Below are positions 51,974 to 61,256 of a DNA stretch of 64,000 nucleotides, in pieces. Origin of the DNA: Cellvibrionaceae bacterium. GTDB taxonomy: Bacteria; Pseudomonadota; Gammaproteobacteria; Pseudomonadales; Cellvibrionaceae. Each line of letters begins with the position of its first letter. The stretch's first letter is position 1. The notes under the pieces were generated by a model. That model had not been told where the DNA came from. It searched no databases and saw only the letters and a program-made list of their open reading frames with translations. The DNA is taken from positions 1-64,000 of the forward strand of contig JAOXRT010000239.1 of NCBI GenBank assembly GCA_025800365.1. The letters run 5' to 3'. Made by a program: the position numbers and the translations under genes.

Positions 51974-53410
51974 TTAGGAATTAAATATCTTGCCAGGGTT
52001 CATGATGTTATCAGGATCAAACACAGCCTTAATACCCTGCATCAAGGCAACATCAGCCTCACTGCGGGTATATTGAATGTAGTCACGCTTTACCAAGCCC
52101 ACACCATGCTCTGCCGAAATAGAACCTTGGTACTTCTCAACAATTTCAAAAACTTGTTTGTTCACGGCTTGGCACTTTTCAAAGAACTCTTCTTTCGCCA
52201 TATCTTCTGGCTTAAGAATATTAAGGTGCAAATTGCCGTCTCCAATATGGCCCCACCATACCAAGGTAAAATCTGGATAAGCCTGGCTAACCACAGCATC
52301 AATATCTTCTAAGAAGCCCGGTACCTGCGAGGTGGTAACTGAAATATCATTTTTATACGGGGTAAAAGGCGCACAACATTCGCCAAGATTTTCACGCAAT
52401 GCCCATAGGTTCTCCGCTTGGGATTCACTCTGGGAAATAACACCATCAAGAACCCAGCCTTGCTCCATGCAGAGTTCAAAGACTTCCATAGCCGTTTCAG
52501 CATCCTGCTCAGATTGATTTTCATATTCAATCAGTACATAAAATGGTGTTTCAGATTCAAAAGGGCGCTGCAAACCGTGGGCCGTAGTTAGCTTACAGCC
52601 GGATTCGGAAAAGAATTCAAAGGCGGTTAACGGCATGCGATTTTGAAAAGCGCGCAAGATTTCCATAATCGCAGACATCTCTGACACCCCTAGCACCAAA
52701 ACCGACAGATCTTTCGGTGGCTGGGTTAAACGCATGGTGGCTTCTACAATAAGGCCAAGAGTACCTTCAGAGCCAGCAAACAGATGGCGTAGGTCATAAC
52801 CGGTATTGTTCTTTAGCAGGTTTTTATTCAGATCAATCAGCTCGCCCGTTCCTGTCACCACCTTCATACCGGCAACCCAATCTCGGGTCATGCCGTATTT
52901 GATCACCTTAATACCACCCGCATTGGTCGCAATATTACCGGCGATTTGACTGGAGCCCGCTGAAGCAAAATCCACTGGGTAATACAACCCCTGCTCTTCG
53001 GCAAAATCTTGTAATTGCTGGGTAATGACACCTGGCTGACAAACCACAGTGCGGTCAACAGCGTTAAAATCTGACATTTGATTCATATAATCAAACGACA
53101 CCACGATTTCGCCCTGACTCGCAACGGCACCGCCACTTAGCCCGGTACGACCACCAGAAGGCACCAAGGCGATTTTTTCCTCACGCGCAAAACGAACCAG
53201 CTGCTGAACCTGCTCAATAGACTTAGGAAATACAATCGCTAAGGGGTTAACCTGGTAGAGCTTTGTCCAATCGCAACCATGCCCCTGCAAGGACTCTTCA
53301 TCGATACGGACCTTATCGGCATCGATAAATGCTCGTAGTTGTTCGGCCACCTGCAGACGACGTTGATCGCTAGGCTCGGTTATAAATTCGGAATTTGGCG
53401 TGCTGGACAT
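51974..53410 (-). CDS. FAD-linked D-2-hydroxyacid dehydrogenase (GlcD/D2HGDH type)
   Basis: 478 residues. The FAD-binding PCMH domain contains IVFPKSIEQVQQLVRFAREE, VPSGGRTGLSGGAVASQGEI and GSSQIAGNIATNAGGIKVIK. The C-terminal cap domain includes VVWWGHIGDGNLHLNIL (as TLVWWGHIGDGNLHLNIL) and ISAEHGVGLVKRDYI, metal/substrate residues shared by D-lactate, glycolate and D-2-hydroxyglutarate dehydrogenases. Electrons go to a quinone or flavoprotein. The ATG at 53410 begins MSSTPNSEF; upstream codons are less likely. Confidence 0.88.
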   Translation of the reverse strand: MSSTPNSEFITEPSDQRRLQVAEQLRAFIDADKVRIDEESLQGHGCDWTKLYQVNPLAIVFPKSIEQVQQLVRFAREEKIALVPSGGRTGLSGGAVASQGEIVVSFDYMNQMSDFNAVDRTVVCQPGVITQQLQDFAEEQGLYYPVDFASAGSSQIAGNIATNAGGIKVIKYGMTRDWVAGMKVVTGTGELIDLNKNLLKNNTGYDLRHLFAGSEGTLGLIVEATMRLTQPPKDLSVLVLGVSEMSAIMEILRAFQNRMPLTAFEFFSESGCKLTTAHGLQRPFESETPFYVLIEYENQSEQDAETAMEVFELCMEQGWVLDGVISQSESQAENLWALRENLGECCAPFTPYKNDISVTTSQVPGFLEDIDAVVSQAYPDFTLVWWGHIGDGNLHLNILKPEDMAKEEFFEKCQAVNKQVFEIVEKYQGSISAEHGVGLVKRDYIQYTRSEADVALMQGIKAVFDPDNIMNPGKIFNS

Positions 53411-53940
53411 ATAGGACTCGCTGCTACTCGCTACTATGGTATTTGGCACTGCCTCTTTTTGCTTGTAGGTAGCCGGGCAGTTGCTTGCTATTTGGCTTGG
53501 GTCTTACTGCCCAAGGGGGCGATATTCTCCCTTTACCAGCGGCACATAGCAAGTTTTCTTCTGCCTTCAAAATGCACACATAACTCATTGTTATTGGCAC
53601 AATAGTTAACACATGTCACCATATTCAACATATGACTTACTTCCCGTGGTTGGTGGTGCTAAGGTGCGATGAGAGCCCCAAAGAAGGAGCCGTAGTGGTC
53701 CACAAAATAAGACCATTTTAAAAAGTTAAGGCAAACAATAAACAATCAAAAAAGCCTAACAACAACTTCTGTGTTCTTCGTTTCGAGCACAACATACAAA
53801 TGGATTTTTGGAGCCAAAGCCGAAAACTCTAGGGTGTTATTGATTACAAACAGGCCCTTAAACATAAACCTGTGCCCCTAGGACGCTTGATATTCATAGA
53901 CGGCTCGCTCCTCAGCTAGTAAAAGACATGGATACTTAGG
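53411..53940. other. Intergenic region upstream of a diguanylate cyclase gene
   Basis: About 530 bases between divergent genes. No coding sequence, tRNA or strong hairpin is recognised. It presumably holds the promoters of the D-2-hydroxyacid dehydrogenase and the diguanylate cyclase genes. Confidence 0.5.
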
Positions 53941-54714
53941 GTGAAAATTCTGTTTTTAGTGGCTCTGTTCGGCTGTATTGAGCTAGTAGAGCCCCTGCAA
54001 TATGGTTGGTCGATAAAGGCCAATAAATTTTGGCTTGTCTCTCTTTGTAGTGAAGATTGTTCCACGTTCAATAGCGTGCCTGCTATTGAGCCAAACGAAC
54101 AAGCTGCCTCAGGGATACAATTCCACACGTCATTTAGCATGTTGCTACTCTCCGCTATAGCCCTCGCTATAGCCTTAATTCGTGAGCGCCGGCATAAACA
54201 TCGGTTGCAAGAGTTGATCCATATTGATCACCTAACCTCGCTTTACAACCGACGTTACCTCTACCGTTTAGGCAAACGGCTACTGAGTAGAAGCAATAGC
54301 GGGGCCAGCAGCTTTGCCGCCATTATGTTGGATGTCGATCATTTTAAGCAGGTCAATGATGCCTATGGGCATGCCACAGGCGATAAGGTATTAACCGAAA
54401 TCGCGAGGGTCTGTATTGGAGAATGCCGCCCAAGCGACATTGTCGGGCGGTTTGGGGGCGAAGAATTCTTGCTTCTCTTACCCGACACTCGACTCGGCGA
54501 AGCACTTGCTGTCGCTGAGAGAATCCGCTTAAAAATCAATCACATTGAAATCGACAGCAGTCATCAGCACATAAAATCTAAGGGTATCTCGGCCAGCTTA
54601 GGGGTAAGCTGCAGCAATCAGGAGGTCTGTCTAGATTTTGATGAATTGATAAAGTTTGCCGATGAAGCCATGTACCGAGCTAAAGCCGCAGGAAGGAACC
54701 GAGTGCAATCCTAA
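53941..54714 (+). CDS. Membrane-anchored diguanylate cyclase (GGDEF protein)
   Basis: 257 residues. A GTG at 53941 opens a hydrophobic N-terminus, then a short periplasmic stretch with two cysteines, one membrane helix (MLLLSAIALAIALIRERR) and a GGDEF domain: HIDHLTSLYNRRYL, DVDHFKQVNDAYGHATGDKV and the active site FGGEEFLLLLPD. The inhibitory I-site RPSD lies just before. It should make c-di-GMP. The periplasmic part is too short (about 50 residues) for a known sensor domain. Confidence 0.88.
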   Translation: MKILFLVALFGCIELVEPLQYGWSIKANKFWLVSLCSEDCSTFNSVPAIEPNEQAASGIQFHTSFSMLLLSAIALAIALIRERRHKHRLQELIHIDHLTSLYNRRYLYRLGKRLLSRSNSGASSFAAIMLDVDHFKQVNDAYGHATGDKVLTEIARVCIGECRPSDIVGRFGGEEFLLLLPDTRLGEALAVAERIRLKINHIEIDSSHQHIKSKGISASLGVSCSNQEVCLDFDELIKFADEAMYRAKAAGRNRVQS

Positions 54715-54873
54715 AGCTTTATACTGGCTATTAAAAACATGCGATATTTCCTTGAATACCTAGAAAAAACCAGTACAGTTTGTCGTCTAAAGCAAAATCA
54801 TTATTTATTGATGATCGCCACATAATTTACCGCAGGTTTGATGCCCCATCGACGGCTACGATAAACCGCTGTA

Positions 54874-56169
54874 TTGAATAATAAAATGGATACCACAGTG
54901 ACCAAGCTTCTGCCTCCTCGCTCGCAACGCCGCCTCAAAGTGTATGCCCTCAGCTCACTTTTGTGTTTGGGGATTAGTGTTAATAGCTCAGCCGATCAAC
55001 TCTTGAACGGTATTGCCAGCTACAACAAATTGGGCAAAGAACGTTTTCTGGCCGGCTTATATCTGGGCTCGACAGGCAGTGATCCAGCAGCGATCCTAAA
55101 CTCCACCGAGCCACAAAAAATGGAAATGCGGGTTACCGCCAAACGCCTCTCTTCACGTAGCCTGGCGAAGCTATGGATTGAGAGTATGGCAATCAACAAC
55201 CCGCCCTCGGTGCTAACTGAGCAAGCCAATGCCATGGTGGCCTTTTCTAAGTTGGTTAAGCGCACCTTACGAACCGGCGATCACCTTATCATTCATCGTA
55301 AAAGCAGCGGCATTACCGAAATTAGCCTAAACGGCATTAAGCTAGGTGAAATTGAACAACAAGGCTTCTTTAAAACTCTGCTGAATAGCTGGTTAGGCTC
55401 AGTGCCTTTTTCAAGCAGCTTTAAATCTCAACTATTGGTTGGTGGCAATGTTAACGAAGACCTTAATGCGCGCTTCGTGTCACTAAGCCCTGATCCTGAG
55501 CGCACCGTTCAATTAGCCCAATCTATCCAACCTAGCAGAGCTGAAACTCCCGCGCCTGCCGCTGCTGTTAGCACACAGCAAACCAGCGCTACCATAGCTC
55601 AAAATAACAGCACACCCGAGCCCGAAACGCCCGAGCCAAGAGCCGCTGAAGATTCTGCTCCCAGCCTGACTCCAGCAGCAGAGGCCGTTATTGCCCAACC
55701 ACAGATTGAGAAGCCTAATATTCAGATTAGTACCGGCGCTCCCGAGGAGGAGCAACCCGAGCCAGAGCCCGCACCAGCCGCTCAAGAGCAGGCTATTATT
55801 AGCGCTGATGATCTAGATGAAGAAGAGCTAGATGGCGAGGAAGATATTTCCGCAGAACTAACTGCCGAGGCGCTGCTCAATCGTCAGCTGTATCACTCCA
55901 AGCTCGTTAAGTGGGCCTACCAGCACGTAAAATACCCTAAGCGCGCAATCGTTCGTGAGCAACAAGGCAGCGTGCAAGTTGAACTGGTGATCGATCGCAA
56001 CGGTGATGTTCGAGACTTCCAAGTGATCGAGCCTTCCAAGTACGCTACCTTAAACCGCGCTTCAGAAAAGGCTATTGAAGCGGCATCGCCCTTCCCACCG
56101 ATGCCCGAAACAATGAACCAAGAAGAATTCCGCTTCACATTACCTATAGTTTATCGACTGCCTGATTAA
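54874..56169 (+). CDS. Chalcone-isomerase-like domain fused to a TonB C-terminal domain
   Basis: 431 residues. After a signal sequence (VYALSSLLCLGISVNSSA), residues about 42-195 resemble the bacterial chalcone-isomerase-like family (GIASYNKLGKERFLAGLYLG, then LKIIRTLRTGDHL-like lipid-binding strands). Residues about 215-330 are a Pro/Glu/Ala-rich linker of TonB type (EPEPAPAAQEQ). Residues 340-431 form a TonB C-terminal domain: KWAYQHVKYPKRAIVREQQG, SVQVELVIDRNGDVRDFQVI and FPPMPETMNQEEFRFTLPIV. The protein should cross or span the periplasm. This fusion is unusual; no exbB/exbD or receptor is adjacent. Confidence 0.75.
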   Translation: MNNKMDTTVTKLLPPRSQRRLKVYALSSLLCLGISVNSSADQLLNGIASYNKLGKERFLAGLYLGSTGSDPAAILNSTEPQKMEMRVTAKRLSSRSLAKLWIESMAINNPPSVLTEQANAMVAFSKLVKRTLRTGDHLIIHRKSSGITEISLNGIKLGEIEQQGFFKTLLNSWLGSVPFSSSFKSQLLVGGNVNEDLNARFVSLSPDPERTVQLAQSIQPSRAETPAPAAAVSTQQTSATIAQNNSTPEPETPEPRAAEDSAPSLTPAAEAVIAQPQIEKPNIQISTGAPEEEQPEPEPAPAAQEQAIISADDLDEEELDGEEDISAELTAEALLNRQLYHSKLVKWAYQHVKYPKRAIVREQQGSVQVELVIDRNGDVRDFQVIEPSKYATLNRASEKAIEAASPFPPMPETMNQEEFRFTLPIVYRLPD

Positions 56170-56203
56170 ACTAGCGGCACGCGTTTAAGCGCTGTGATTT
56201 AAT

Positions 56204-56235
56204 AGGGCCTGTAGAGAATCTCCAGGCCCTTTTTT
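56204..56235 (+). terminator. Terminator of the TonB-fusion gene, abutting the selO start
   Basis: Stem AGGGCCTG/CAGGCCCT with T-tract; the T6 run ends directly at the selO ATG (56236). Confidence 0.85.
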
Positions 56236-57657
56236 ATGCTCGACCAATTGAAACAAGACTTCGCCCGTTTAGGCCATGACTTCGCCCGCCCGGTTAAAGC
56301 AACACCTCTAGCAGGCAGTCACATTCGCCACATCAACTGGGCATTGGTAGAGCAGCTAGGTCTGCGTGATCACATTAAAACCCCCGCCAATCTTCAGCTT
56401 ATCGCTTCGGCTAACTGCCAAGGCCTGGCAATGAAATATTCTGGCCATCAATTTGGTGTCTTTAATCCGCAACTAGGCGATGGCCGTGGCCTGCTGTTAG
56501 GTGAGTGGCAAGACTCCAAGGGCGAACTTTGGGACTGGCACCTAAAAGGCGCAGGCCAAACCCCCTTCTCTCGCTTTGGCGATGGTCGCGCCGTATGGCG
56601 TTCCAGCCTAAGGGAACATTTTATTGGCGAAAGCCTCAGCGCGCTTGGCATTGCCAGTACTCGCAGCCTTTGCCTTGCCAGCAGCCAAGACAGCGTGATG
56701 CGCGAAACTCCAGAGCAGGCCGCCACAGTCATTCGCGTGGCTAAAAGCCATATCCGCTTTGGCTCTTTCGAAGAGTTTTTTTACCAACGTAAGTACCCAC
56801 AGCTGCAAGAACTGGCTGATTACTGTCTGCATCGTTATTTACCCGAAGCGGTGCCTGGAGATTACCAAGCCCTGCTCGATATGGCCGTTGCGAATACCGC
56901 AAAGATGATCGCCTTGTGGCAATCCTTTGGTTTTAACCACGGTGTTATGAACACCGATAATATGTCGATCATTGGAGAGACTTTCGATTTTGGCCCCTAT
57001 GCCTTTCTTGATGATTACGATCCTAAATTTATCTGTAATCACTCCGATCACCATGGCCGCTATAGCTTTGAGCAGCAGCCCAATATCGGGCTGTGGAATC
57101 TTAACGCTCTGGCACATGCGCTCTCGACCTTAATGGATCAAGATCAGCTCAGGGAGAGCCTGATGGCCTATCAAAAACATCTAGCCAATCACTATCAAGA
57201 GAGCTTGAATCGACGCCTAGGTTTGGATTCTTTGCAAGAAGCGGATGTAGCCCTGGCTCAGCAATGGCTAAAACTATTGGGCGAACACAAGCTGGACTAC
57301 AACCTAAGCTTTCGCGCCCTAGCAACATGGTTAAGAAGTGGAGAATGGACAAGTCAATTTGAGACCCTAGCTAACAGCGACAGCGCAAAGCAATGGCTGA
57401 ATTGTTATCAACAAAGAATTGAAAAGCAATGTGCTAGCGAAACCGCTCAAAAAATGGACAGCTATAATCCGCTCTATTTACCTAGAACCCACCATCTGCA
57501 AGCCGTCATTGAAGCATCACAACAAGGCAACGATGGCCCAATGGACAAACTGTTTCAATGTATCCAGCAACCCTTCAAACGACATGAAGACGATCTTGGC
57601 TTTGACCTCCCCCCTACAGACGGCGATAAAGGCCTGTGTTTGAGTTGTTCCAGCTAA
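56236..57657 (+). CDS. selO: Protein adenylyltransferase SelO
   Basis: 473 residues of the SelO/YdiU pseudokinase family, which AMPylates Ser/Thr/Tyr on redox proteins. The family blocks are visible: YSGHQFGVFNPQLGDGRGLL, WDWHLKGAGQTPFSRFGDGR, AVWRSSLREHFIGE and the active region FGFNHGVMNTDNMSIIGETF, then DFGPYAFLDDYDP. The C-terminus ends GLCLSCSS, the redox cysteine pair typical of SelO. It has no visible ribosome-binding site because a terminator T-tract ends at the start codon. The ATG is still the best family start. Confidence 0.94.
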   Translation: MLDQLKQDFARLGHDFARPVKATPLAGSHIRHINWALVEQLGLRDHIKTPANLQLIASANCQGLAMKYSGHQFGVFNPQLGDGRGLLLGEWQDSKGELWDWHLKGAGQTPFSRFGDGRAVWRSSLREHFIGESLSALGIASTRSLCLASSQDSVMRETPEQAATVIRVAKSHIRFGSFEEFFYQRKYPQLQELADYCLHRYLPEAVPGDYQALLDMAVANTAKMIALWQSFGFNHGVMNTDNMSIIGETFDFGPYAFLDDYDPKFICNHSDHHGRYSFEQQPNIGLWNLNALAHALSTLMDQDQLRESLMAYQKHLANHYQESLNRRLGLDSLQEADVALAQQWLKLLGEHKLDYNLSFRALATWLRSGEWTSQFETLANSDSAKQWLNCYQQRIEKQCASETAQKMDSYNPLYLPRTHHLQAVIEASQQGNDGPMDKLFQCIQQPFKRHEDDLGFDLPPTDGDKGLCLSCSS

Positions 57658-57842
57658 ACGGTATTTCCTAGCCAAAGCAGCAACTCAGGCCCTTTCTGAG
57701 CAAAATTATTCCCCATTTTCCCTTAAGTAGCGGATGAAATGGCCGATACCTAGGCCATACGCTGCAATCCTTCTGAAAAGAGGCAGTTTTTGCGCCTGTC
57801 TTTTCTGAGGACTGGACTACACTTAAACACGAGCCACCGTTT

Positions 57843-58724
57843 ATGCCCAGCAAAGCCAATACTATGTCACAGGTTATAAAAATGGATGTAAAAACTCAGA
57901 TTTTGACGCCACTGCTCGAAACTCTGATCAAAGAGGAAAATATTGAAGTGCCGATGTTGCCAGAGGTGGCAAATAAGGCCGTGACCCTAGCTCAAGACCC
58001 GGACTCTGACGCCAACCAAATGGCCCAGCTGATCACCGGCGATCAATCTTTGGCCGGTCACGTTATGCGTATTGCCAACTCAGCTGCATATACTCCAAAC
58101 GCCTCTCTCGTGTCATTGCAGCAAGCCATCGCCCGCTTGGGTATGGGTTTGATTAGTGAAATTGCCGTCGCCGCTTCTATCGGCACTAAAATGTTTCACA
58201 CTCCAGGTTTCGAACAACACATCGCCTATATTTGGCAACACGCCCTCGCCTCAGCGTTATGGGCAAAAGAAATTTCACGCACTTGTCGTCGCAACGTAGA
58301 AACCAGTTTTCTTTGCGCCCTATTGCACTCAATTGGTCGCCCGGTTGCCGTACAAACCATTTTGGATTTAAGCCAAAAGAAAGGCCTGCAAATGCAGGAA
58401 GATGAGGTGCTTAAGGTCGAAGAGGCCTACCACCAAAAAATTGCCATCCAAGTACTCGATACTTGGGGCATGCCAGAATTAATCAAAGAAGTGGTTGAAT
58501 ACTTCTACGATTATCAAGCAGCGCCAAACGCTACAGGACAAATAGCCAATGCCAACGCAGCAGCGGCCTTCGCAACACATATGCTTAAACCCGAAGAGAT
58601 GAGCCGCGGCCAGCTCTTCGAACTGGAAGTATTGGGCGATCTCAATTTGTATAACGATGAGATTGAAGAGTTGCTGGATAAAACAGATCTTGTGAAATCC
58701 AGTATGGAGGAGATGTCAAAATGA
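57843..58724 (+). CDS. HDOD-domain signalling protein
   Basis: About 280-293 residues with an HDOD domain: VPMLPEVANKAVTLAQDPDS, QLITGDQSLAGHVMRIANSA and LVSLQQAIARLGMGLISEIA. The HD residues seen in phosphohydrolases are absent, as usual in HDOD proteins, which act as regulatory scaffolds. The ATG at 57843 is kept; an ATG at 57882 with AGGT 8 bases upstream is an alternative. Its last bases overlap the sthA start (ATGA), so the two are translated together. The pairing with transhydrogenase hints at redox-linked signalling. Confidence 0.85.
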   Translation: MPSKANTMSQVIKMDVKTQILTPLLETLIKEENIEVPMLPEVANKAVTLAQDPDSDANQMAQLITGDQSLAGHVMRIANSAAYTPNASLVSLQQAIARLGMGLISEIAVAASIGTKMFHTPGFEQHIAYIWQHALASALWAKEISRTCRRNVETSFLCALLHSIGRPVAVQTILDLSQKKGLQMQEDEVLKVEEAYHQKIAIQVLDTWGMPELIKEVVEYFYDYQAAPNATGQIANANAAAAFATHMLKPEEMSRGQLFELEVLGDLNLYNDEIEELLDKTDLVKSSMEEMSK

Positions 58725-60112
58725 GTAATGCCTACGACTATGACATGCTGGTCGTGGGAAGCGGCCCAGCAGGACAGAAAGCCGCCATTCAAGCTGCCAA
58801 GGCAGGCAAACGTGTTGCTCTGGTTGAGCGAGACAATCTCTTTGGCGGTGCTTGTGTGCACCGCGGAACCATTCCTTCAAAAACTCTGCGCGAAAACGCC
58901 CTGCGTGTAAGCCACATGCGACAAAATGCAGCCCTGGCTGATTTTGAGCTTACCGAAGACGTTGAAATGTCAACCTTGATCACTCGCTTAAACGATGTCT
59001 TGGTGGCACATGATATGTATATGTCGCGTCAGATTGATCGTAACGGCATTGATCGTATTAAAGGTCGCGCCAGTTTTATTGATAATGAAACCATGCGTAT
59101 CGACCGGGTCCAAGCCGAGCCGCTTACCGTCAGTTGTAAAACGGTGGTACTAGCAACGGGCTCTTACCCAAGAAACCCACCGAATATGCCGATCGATCAC
59201 GAAAATGTGCTCGATAGTGATTCAATATTATCATTACTTTATTTGCCCAAAAGCTTGACCGTTTTAGGCGGTGGCGTAATTGCTAGTGAATACGCCTCTA
59301 TCTTCCAAGCTTTGGGTGTAAAGGTCACCATGATCGACAAGTACCCTAAACCATTGGGCTTTCTTGACCATGATCTTTGCGATACTTTTGTCAAAGTTTT
59401 CGAAGAAATGGGCGGCACTTGGATTGGTGATTGCGAAGTTGAGCATGTCAGTTGGGACGGTATTTCAGAAGTCACCACAGAGTGTAGCGACGGCACTATT
59501 GTGCGCAGCCAAAAATTGCTTTGCGCGGCTGGCCGTATCGCTAATGTTAAGAATTTAAATATTGACAATGCAGGCTTGAGCCTAAATGATCGCGGCCTAA
59601 TCACTGTTGATGAAGATATGCGCACATCGGTGCCTAATATTTTTGCCGCCGGTGACATTATCGGTCCACCTTCTCTAGCCTCCTCTTCCATGGAGCAAGG
59701 ACGCCGTGCGGCGAGCCGCGCTTTGGATATCGATGTTAGTAATATGAACGATATGATTCCTTCGGGTATCTATGCGATTCCAGAACTCTCCGCAGTTGGG
59801 CTGAATGAAGCGCAAGCCATTAAGAAATACGGTGGCTCGGTTGTCGGCCGTGCCAACTTTGATGAAATCGCCCGCGGACAAATCTCTGGCAACACACACG
59901 GTATGCTGAAGCTAATTTGTGACGACAAAGGCGAAAAAATTGTCGGCACTATGATTGTTGGCGAAGGTGCTACCGAACTCGTCCACATTGGCATGATGGC
60001 TATCATGAATGAGATGGAAGTTGATGCGATGGTAGACAGTATTTTTAACTTCCCGACTTTGGCCGAAGCCTATCGTGTTGCTGCCTTAGATGCAATATCG
60101 CAACGCCCTTAG
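58721..60112 (+). CDS. sthA: Soluble pyridine nucleotide transhydrogenase
   Basis: 463 residues of the flavin disulfide-reductase superfamily: FAD site VVGSGPAGQKAAIQAAKAGK, the NAD-binding LTVLGGGVIASEYASIFQAL and the second FAD motif TSVPNIFAAGDIIG. The redox-active CxxxxC is reduced to C-x4-T (GACVHRGTIPSK), as in SthA proteins, which do not use a disulfide. It balances NADPH and NADH in the cytoplasm. The start ATG overlaps the HDOD stop. Confidence 0.94.
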   Translation: MSNAYDYDMLVVGSGPAGQKAAIQAAKAGKRVALVERDNLFGGACVHRGTIPSKTLRENALRVSHMRQNAALADFELTEDVEMSTLITRLNDVLVAHDMYMSRQIDRNGIDRIKGRASFIDNETMRIDRVQAEPLTVSCKTVVLATGSYPRNPPNMPIDHENVLDSDSILSLLYLPKSLTVLGGGVIASEYASIFQALGVKVTMIDKYPKPLGFLDHDLCDTFVKVFEEMGGTWIGDCEVEHVSWDGISEVTTECSDGTIVRSQKLLCAAGRIANVKNLNIDNAGLSLNDRGLITVDEDMRTSVPNIFAAGDIIGPPSLASSSMEQGRRAASRALDIDVSNMNDMIPSGIYAIPELSAVGLNEAQAIKKYGGSVVGRANFDEIARGQISGNTHGMLKLICDDKGEKIVGTMIVGEGATELVHIGMMAIMNEMEVDAMVDSIFNFPTLAEAYRVAALDAISQRP

Positions 60113-60124
60113 AGTTATTCAATT

Positions 60125-60159
60125 CACAACGATCTAAAATAATTTTTTAGATCGTTGTG
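60125..60159 (+). terminator. Terminator of the HDOD-sthA operon
   Basis: A 15-bp stem CACAACGATCTAAAA with its complement and a short loop, starting 13 bases after the sthA stop. Confidence 0.8.
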
Positions 60160-60362
60160 TACTCCATTTCTAGCCCAAGCTCTCTCTAACCCCCTTGCCA
60201 CAAATTCACTCACTGCAGCAGTTTTAAATCTTTCAAACTCAAAGCACCTCAGCTAAAACCGCAGATCAAAATTCCAGGTCAATCACTTTGCCCGCCCCAT
60301 GACTGGCACCCTCGACAGGAACATCTACACTGAAAATATAAGCAATAATTTGGGTGTGAAAT

Positions 60363-61256
60363 ATGTCTAAGCAGGACACAAAAAACGTCAAAGGAATGTT
60401 ATTTATTGCGGTTTTCGCCGTTTGCTTTCTGCCCTTTTTGGCATCTATTCTCGGAGTCGACTTTGCAACCCCAGGCATTCAACCCCAAGACAGCGAATTG
60501 GCCGATATAGAAAAAAGCTTCTTGGCATTGCGAGGTGGCTTAGTTCACGCTCTATTGGAGTGGAGTGCCGTTACCATCGCCCTGCTGGTTATGATCATCA
60601 GTTTATTGCATTACTACTTTCACAAAGACATCACCATCCCCATTATCGGAACTGCGCTACTATGCGCTGGTTTTACCGATGCCTTTCACACATTGGCTGC
60701 TATGAGAATCATTGAAGCCAAGGCCGAAAACAGCGATTTTATCCCTTTCACCTGGGCACTATCTCGTATGTTCAACGGTGCAATTATTCTGGTGGGTAGT
60801 ATTTTATGTATATGGCTACTAAGCCTCAAGAAACCCACTGAAGGGCAACATTGGAAGCACAGTGCATTCCTTATCGCCATCATTTTAGTATTTATTTTGA
60901 TAGCTTATGTCGTCGTAAATTCGGCAGCAATGAGCTCGAACTTACCCAAAACCACTTTTACTGAAGGATTGATCAGCCGACCATTTGACGTACTACCGCT
61001 GCTACTATTCTCTATCAGTGGAATTCTATTTTGGAGCTGGCACAATGCCAAAGGAACCGTTTTTCGCTACGCTCTTATTCTAAGCATCGTCCCCAATATC
61101 GCCACACAGCTGCATATGGCGTTTGGCTCCGAGCAGCTGTTCGACAATCACTTTAACATTGCTCACAGCTTAAAAATTCTTAGCTACTTTATCGTGATGA
61201 TTGGTATCACCATCGATGCCATTATCATCTTCAAAGATTCAAAGCAGGCTGAATAA
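60363..61256 (+). CDS. Stand-alone MASE3-like membrane sensor domain protein
   Basis: 297 residues with about eight membrane helices. The block LVHALLEWSAVTIALLVMII, then IPIIGTALLCAGFTDAFHTL and FTWALSRMFNGAIILVGS has the form of MASE3/MASE4 sensor domains (family resemblance recalled, not searched), which normally sit in front of GGDEF or kinase domains. No output domain follows, so it would need a partner protein. It is convergent with the histidine kinase gene, the two stop codons being adjacent with no gap. Confidence 0.7.
   Translation: MSKQDTKNVKGMLFIAVFAVCFLPFLASILGVDFATPGIQPQDSELADIEKSFLALRGGLVHALLEWSAVTIALLVMIISLLHYYFHKDITIPIIGTALLCAGFTDAFHTLAAMRIIEAKAENSDFIPFTWALSRMFNGAIILVGSILCIWLLSLKKPTEGQHWKHSAFLIAIILVFILIAYVVVNSAAMSSNLPKTTFTEGLISRPFDVLPLLLFSISGILFWSWHNAKGTVFRYALILSIVPNIATQLHMAFGSEQLFDNHFNIAHSLKILSYFIVMIGITIDAIIIFKDSKQAE

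Noticed and set aside
53424..53612. 62-codon frame upstream of the D-2-hydroxyacid dehydrogenase gene
   Set aside because: No family or ribosome-binding site; overlaps the promoter region of the real gene.
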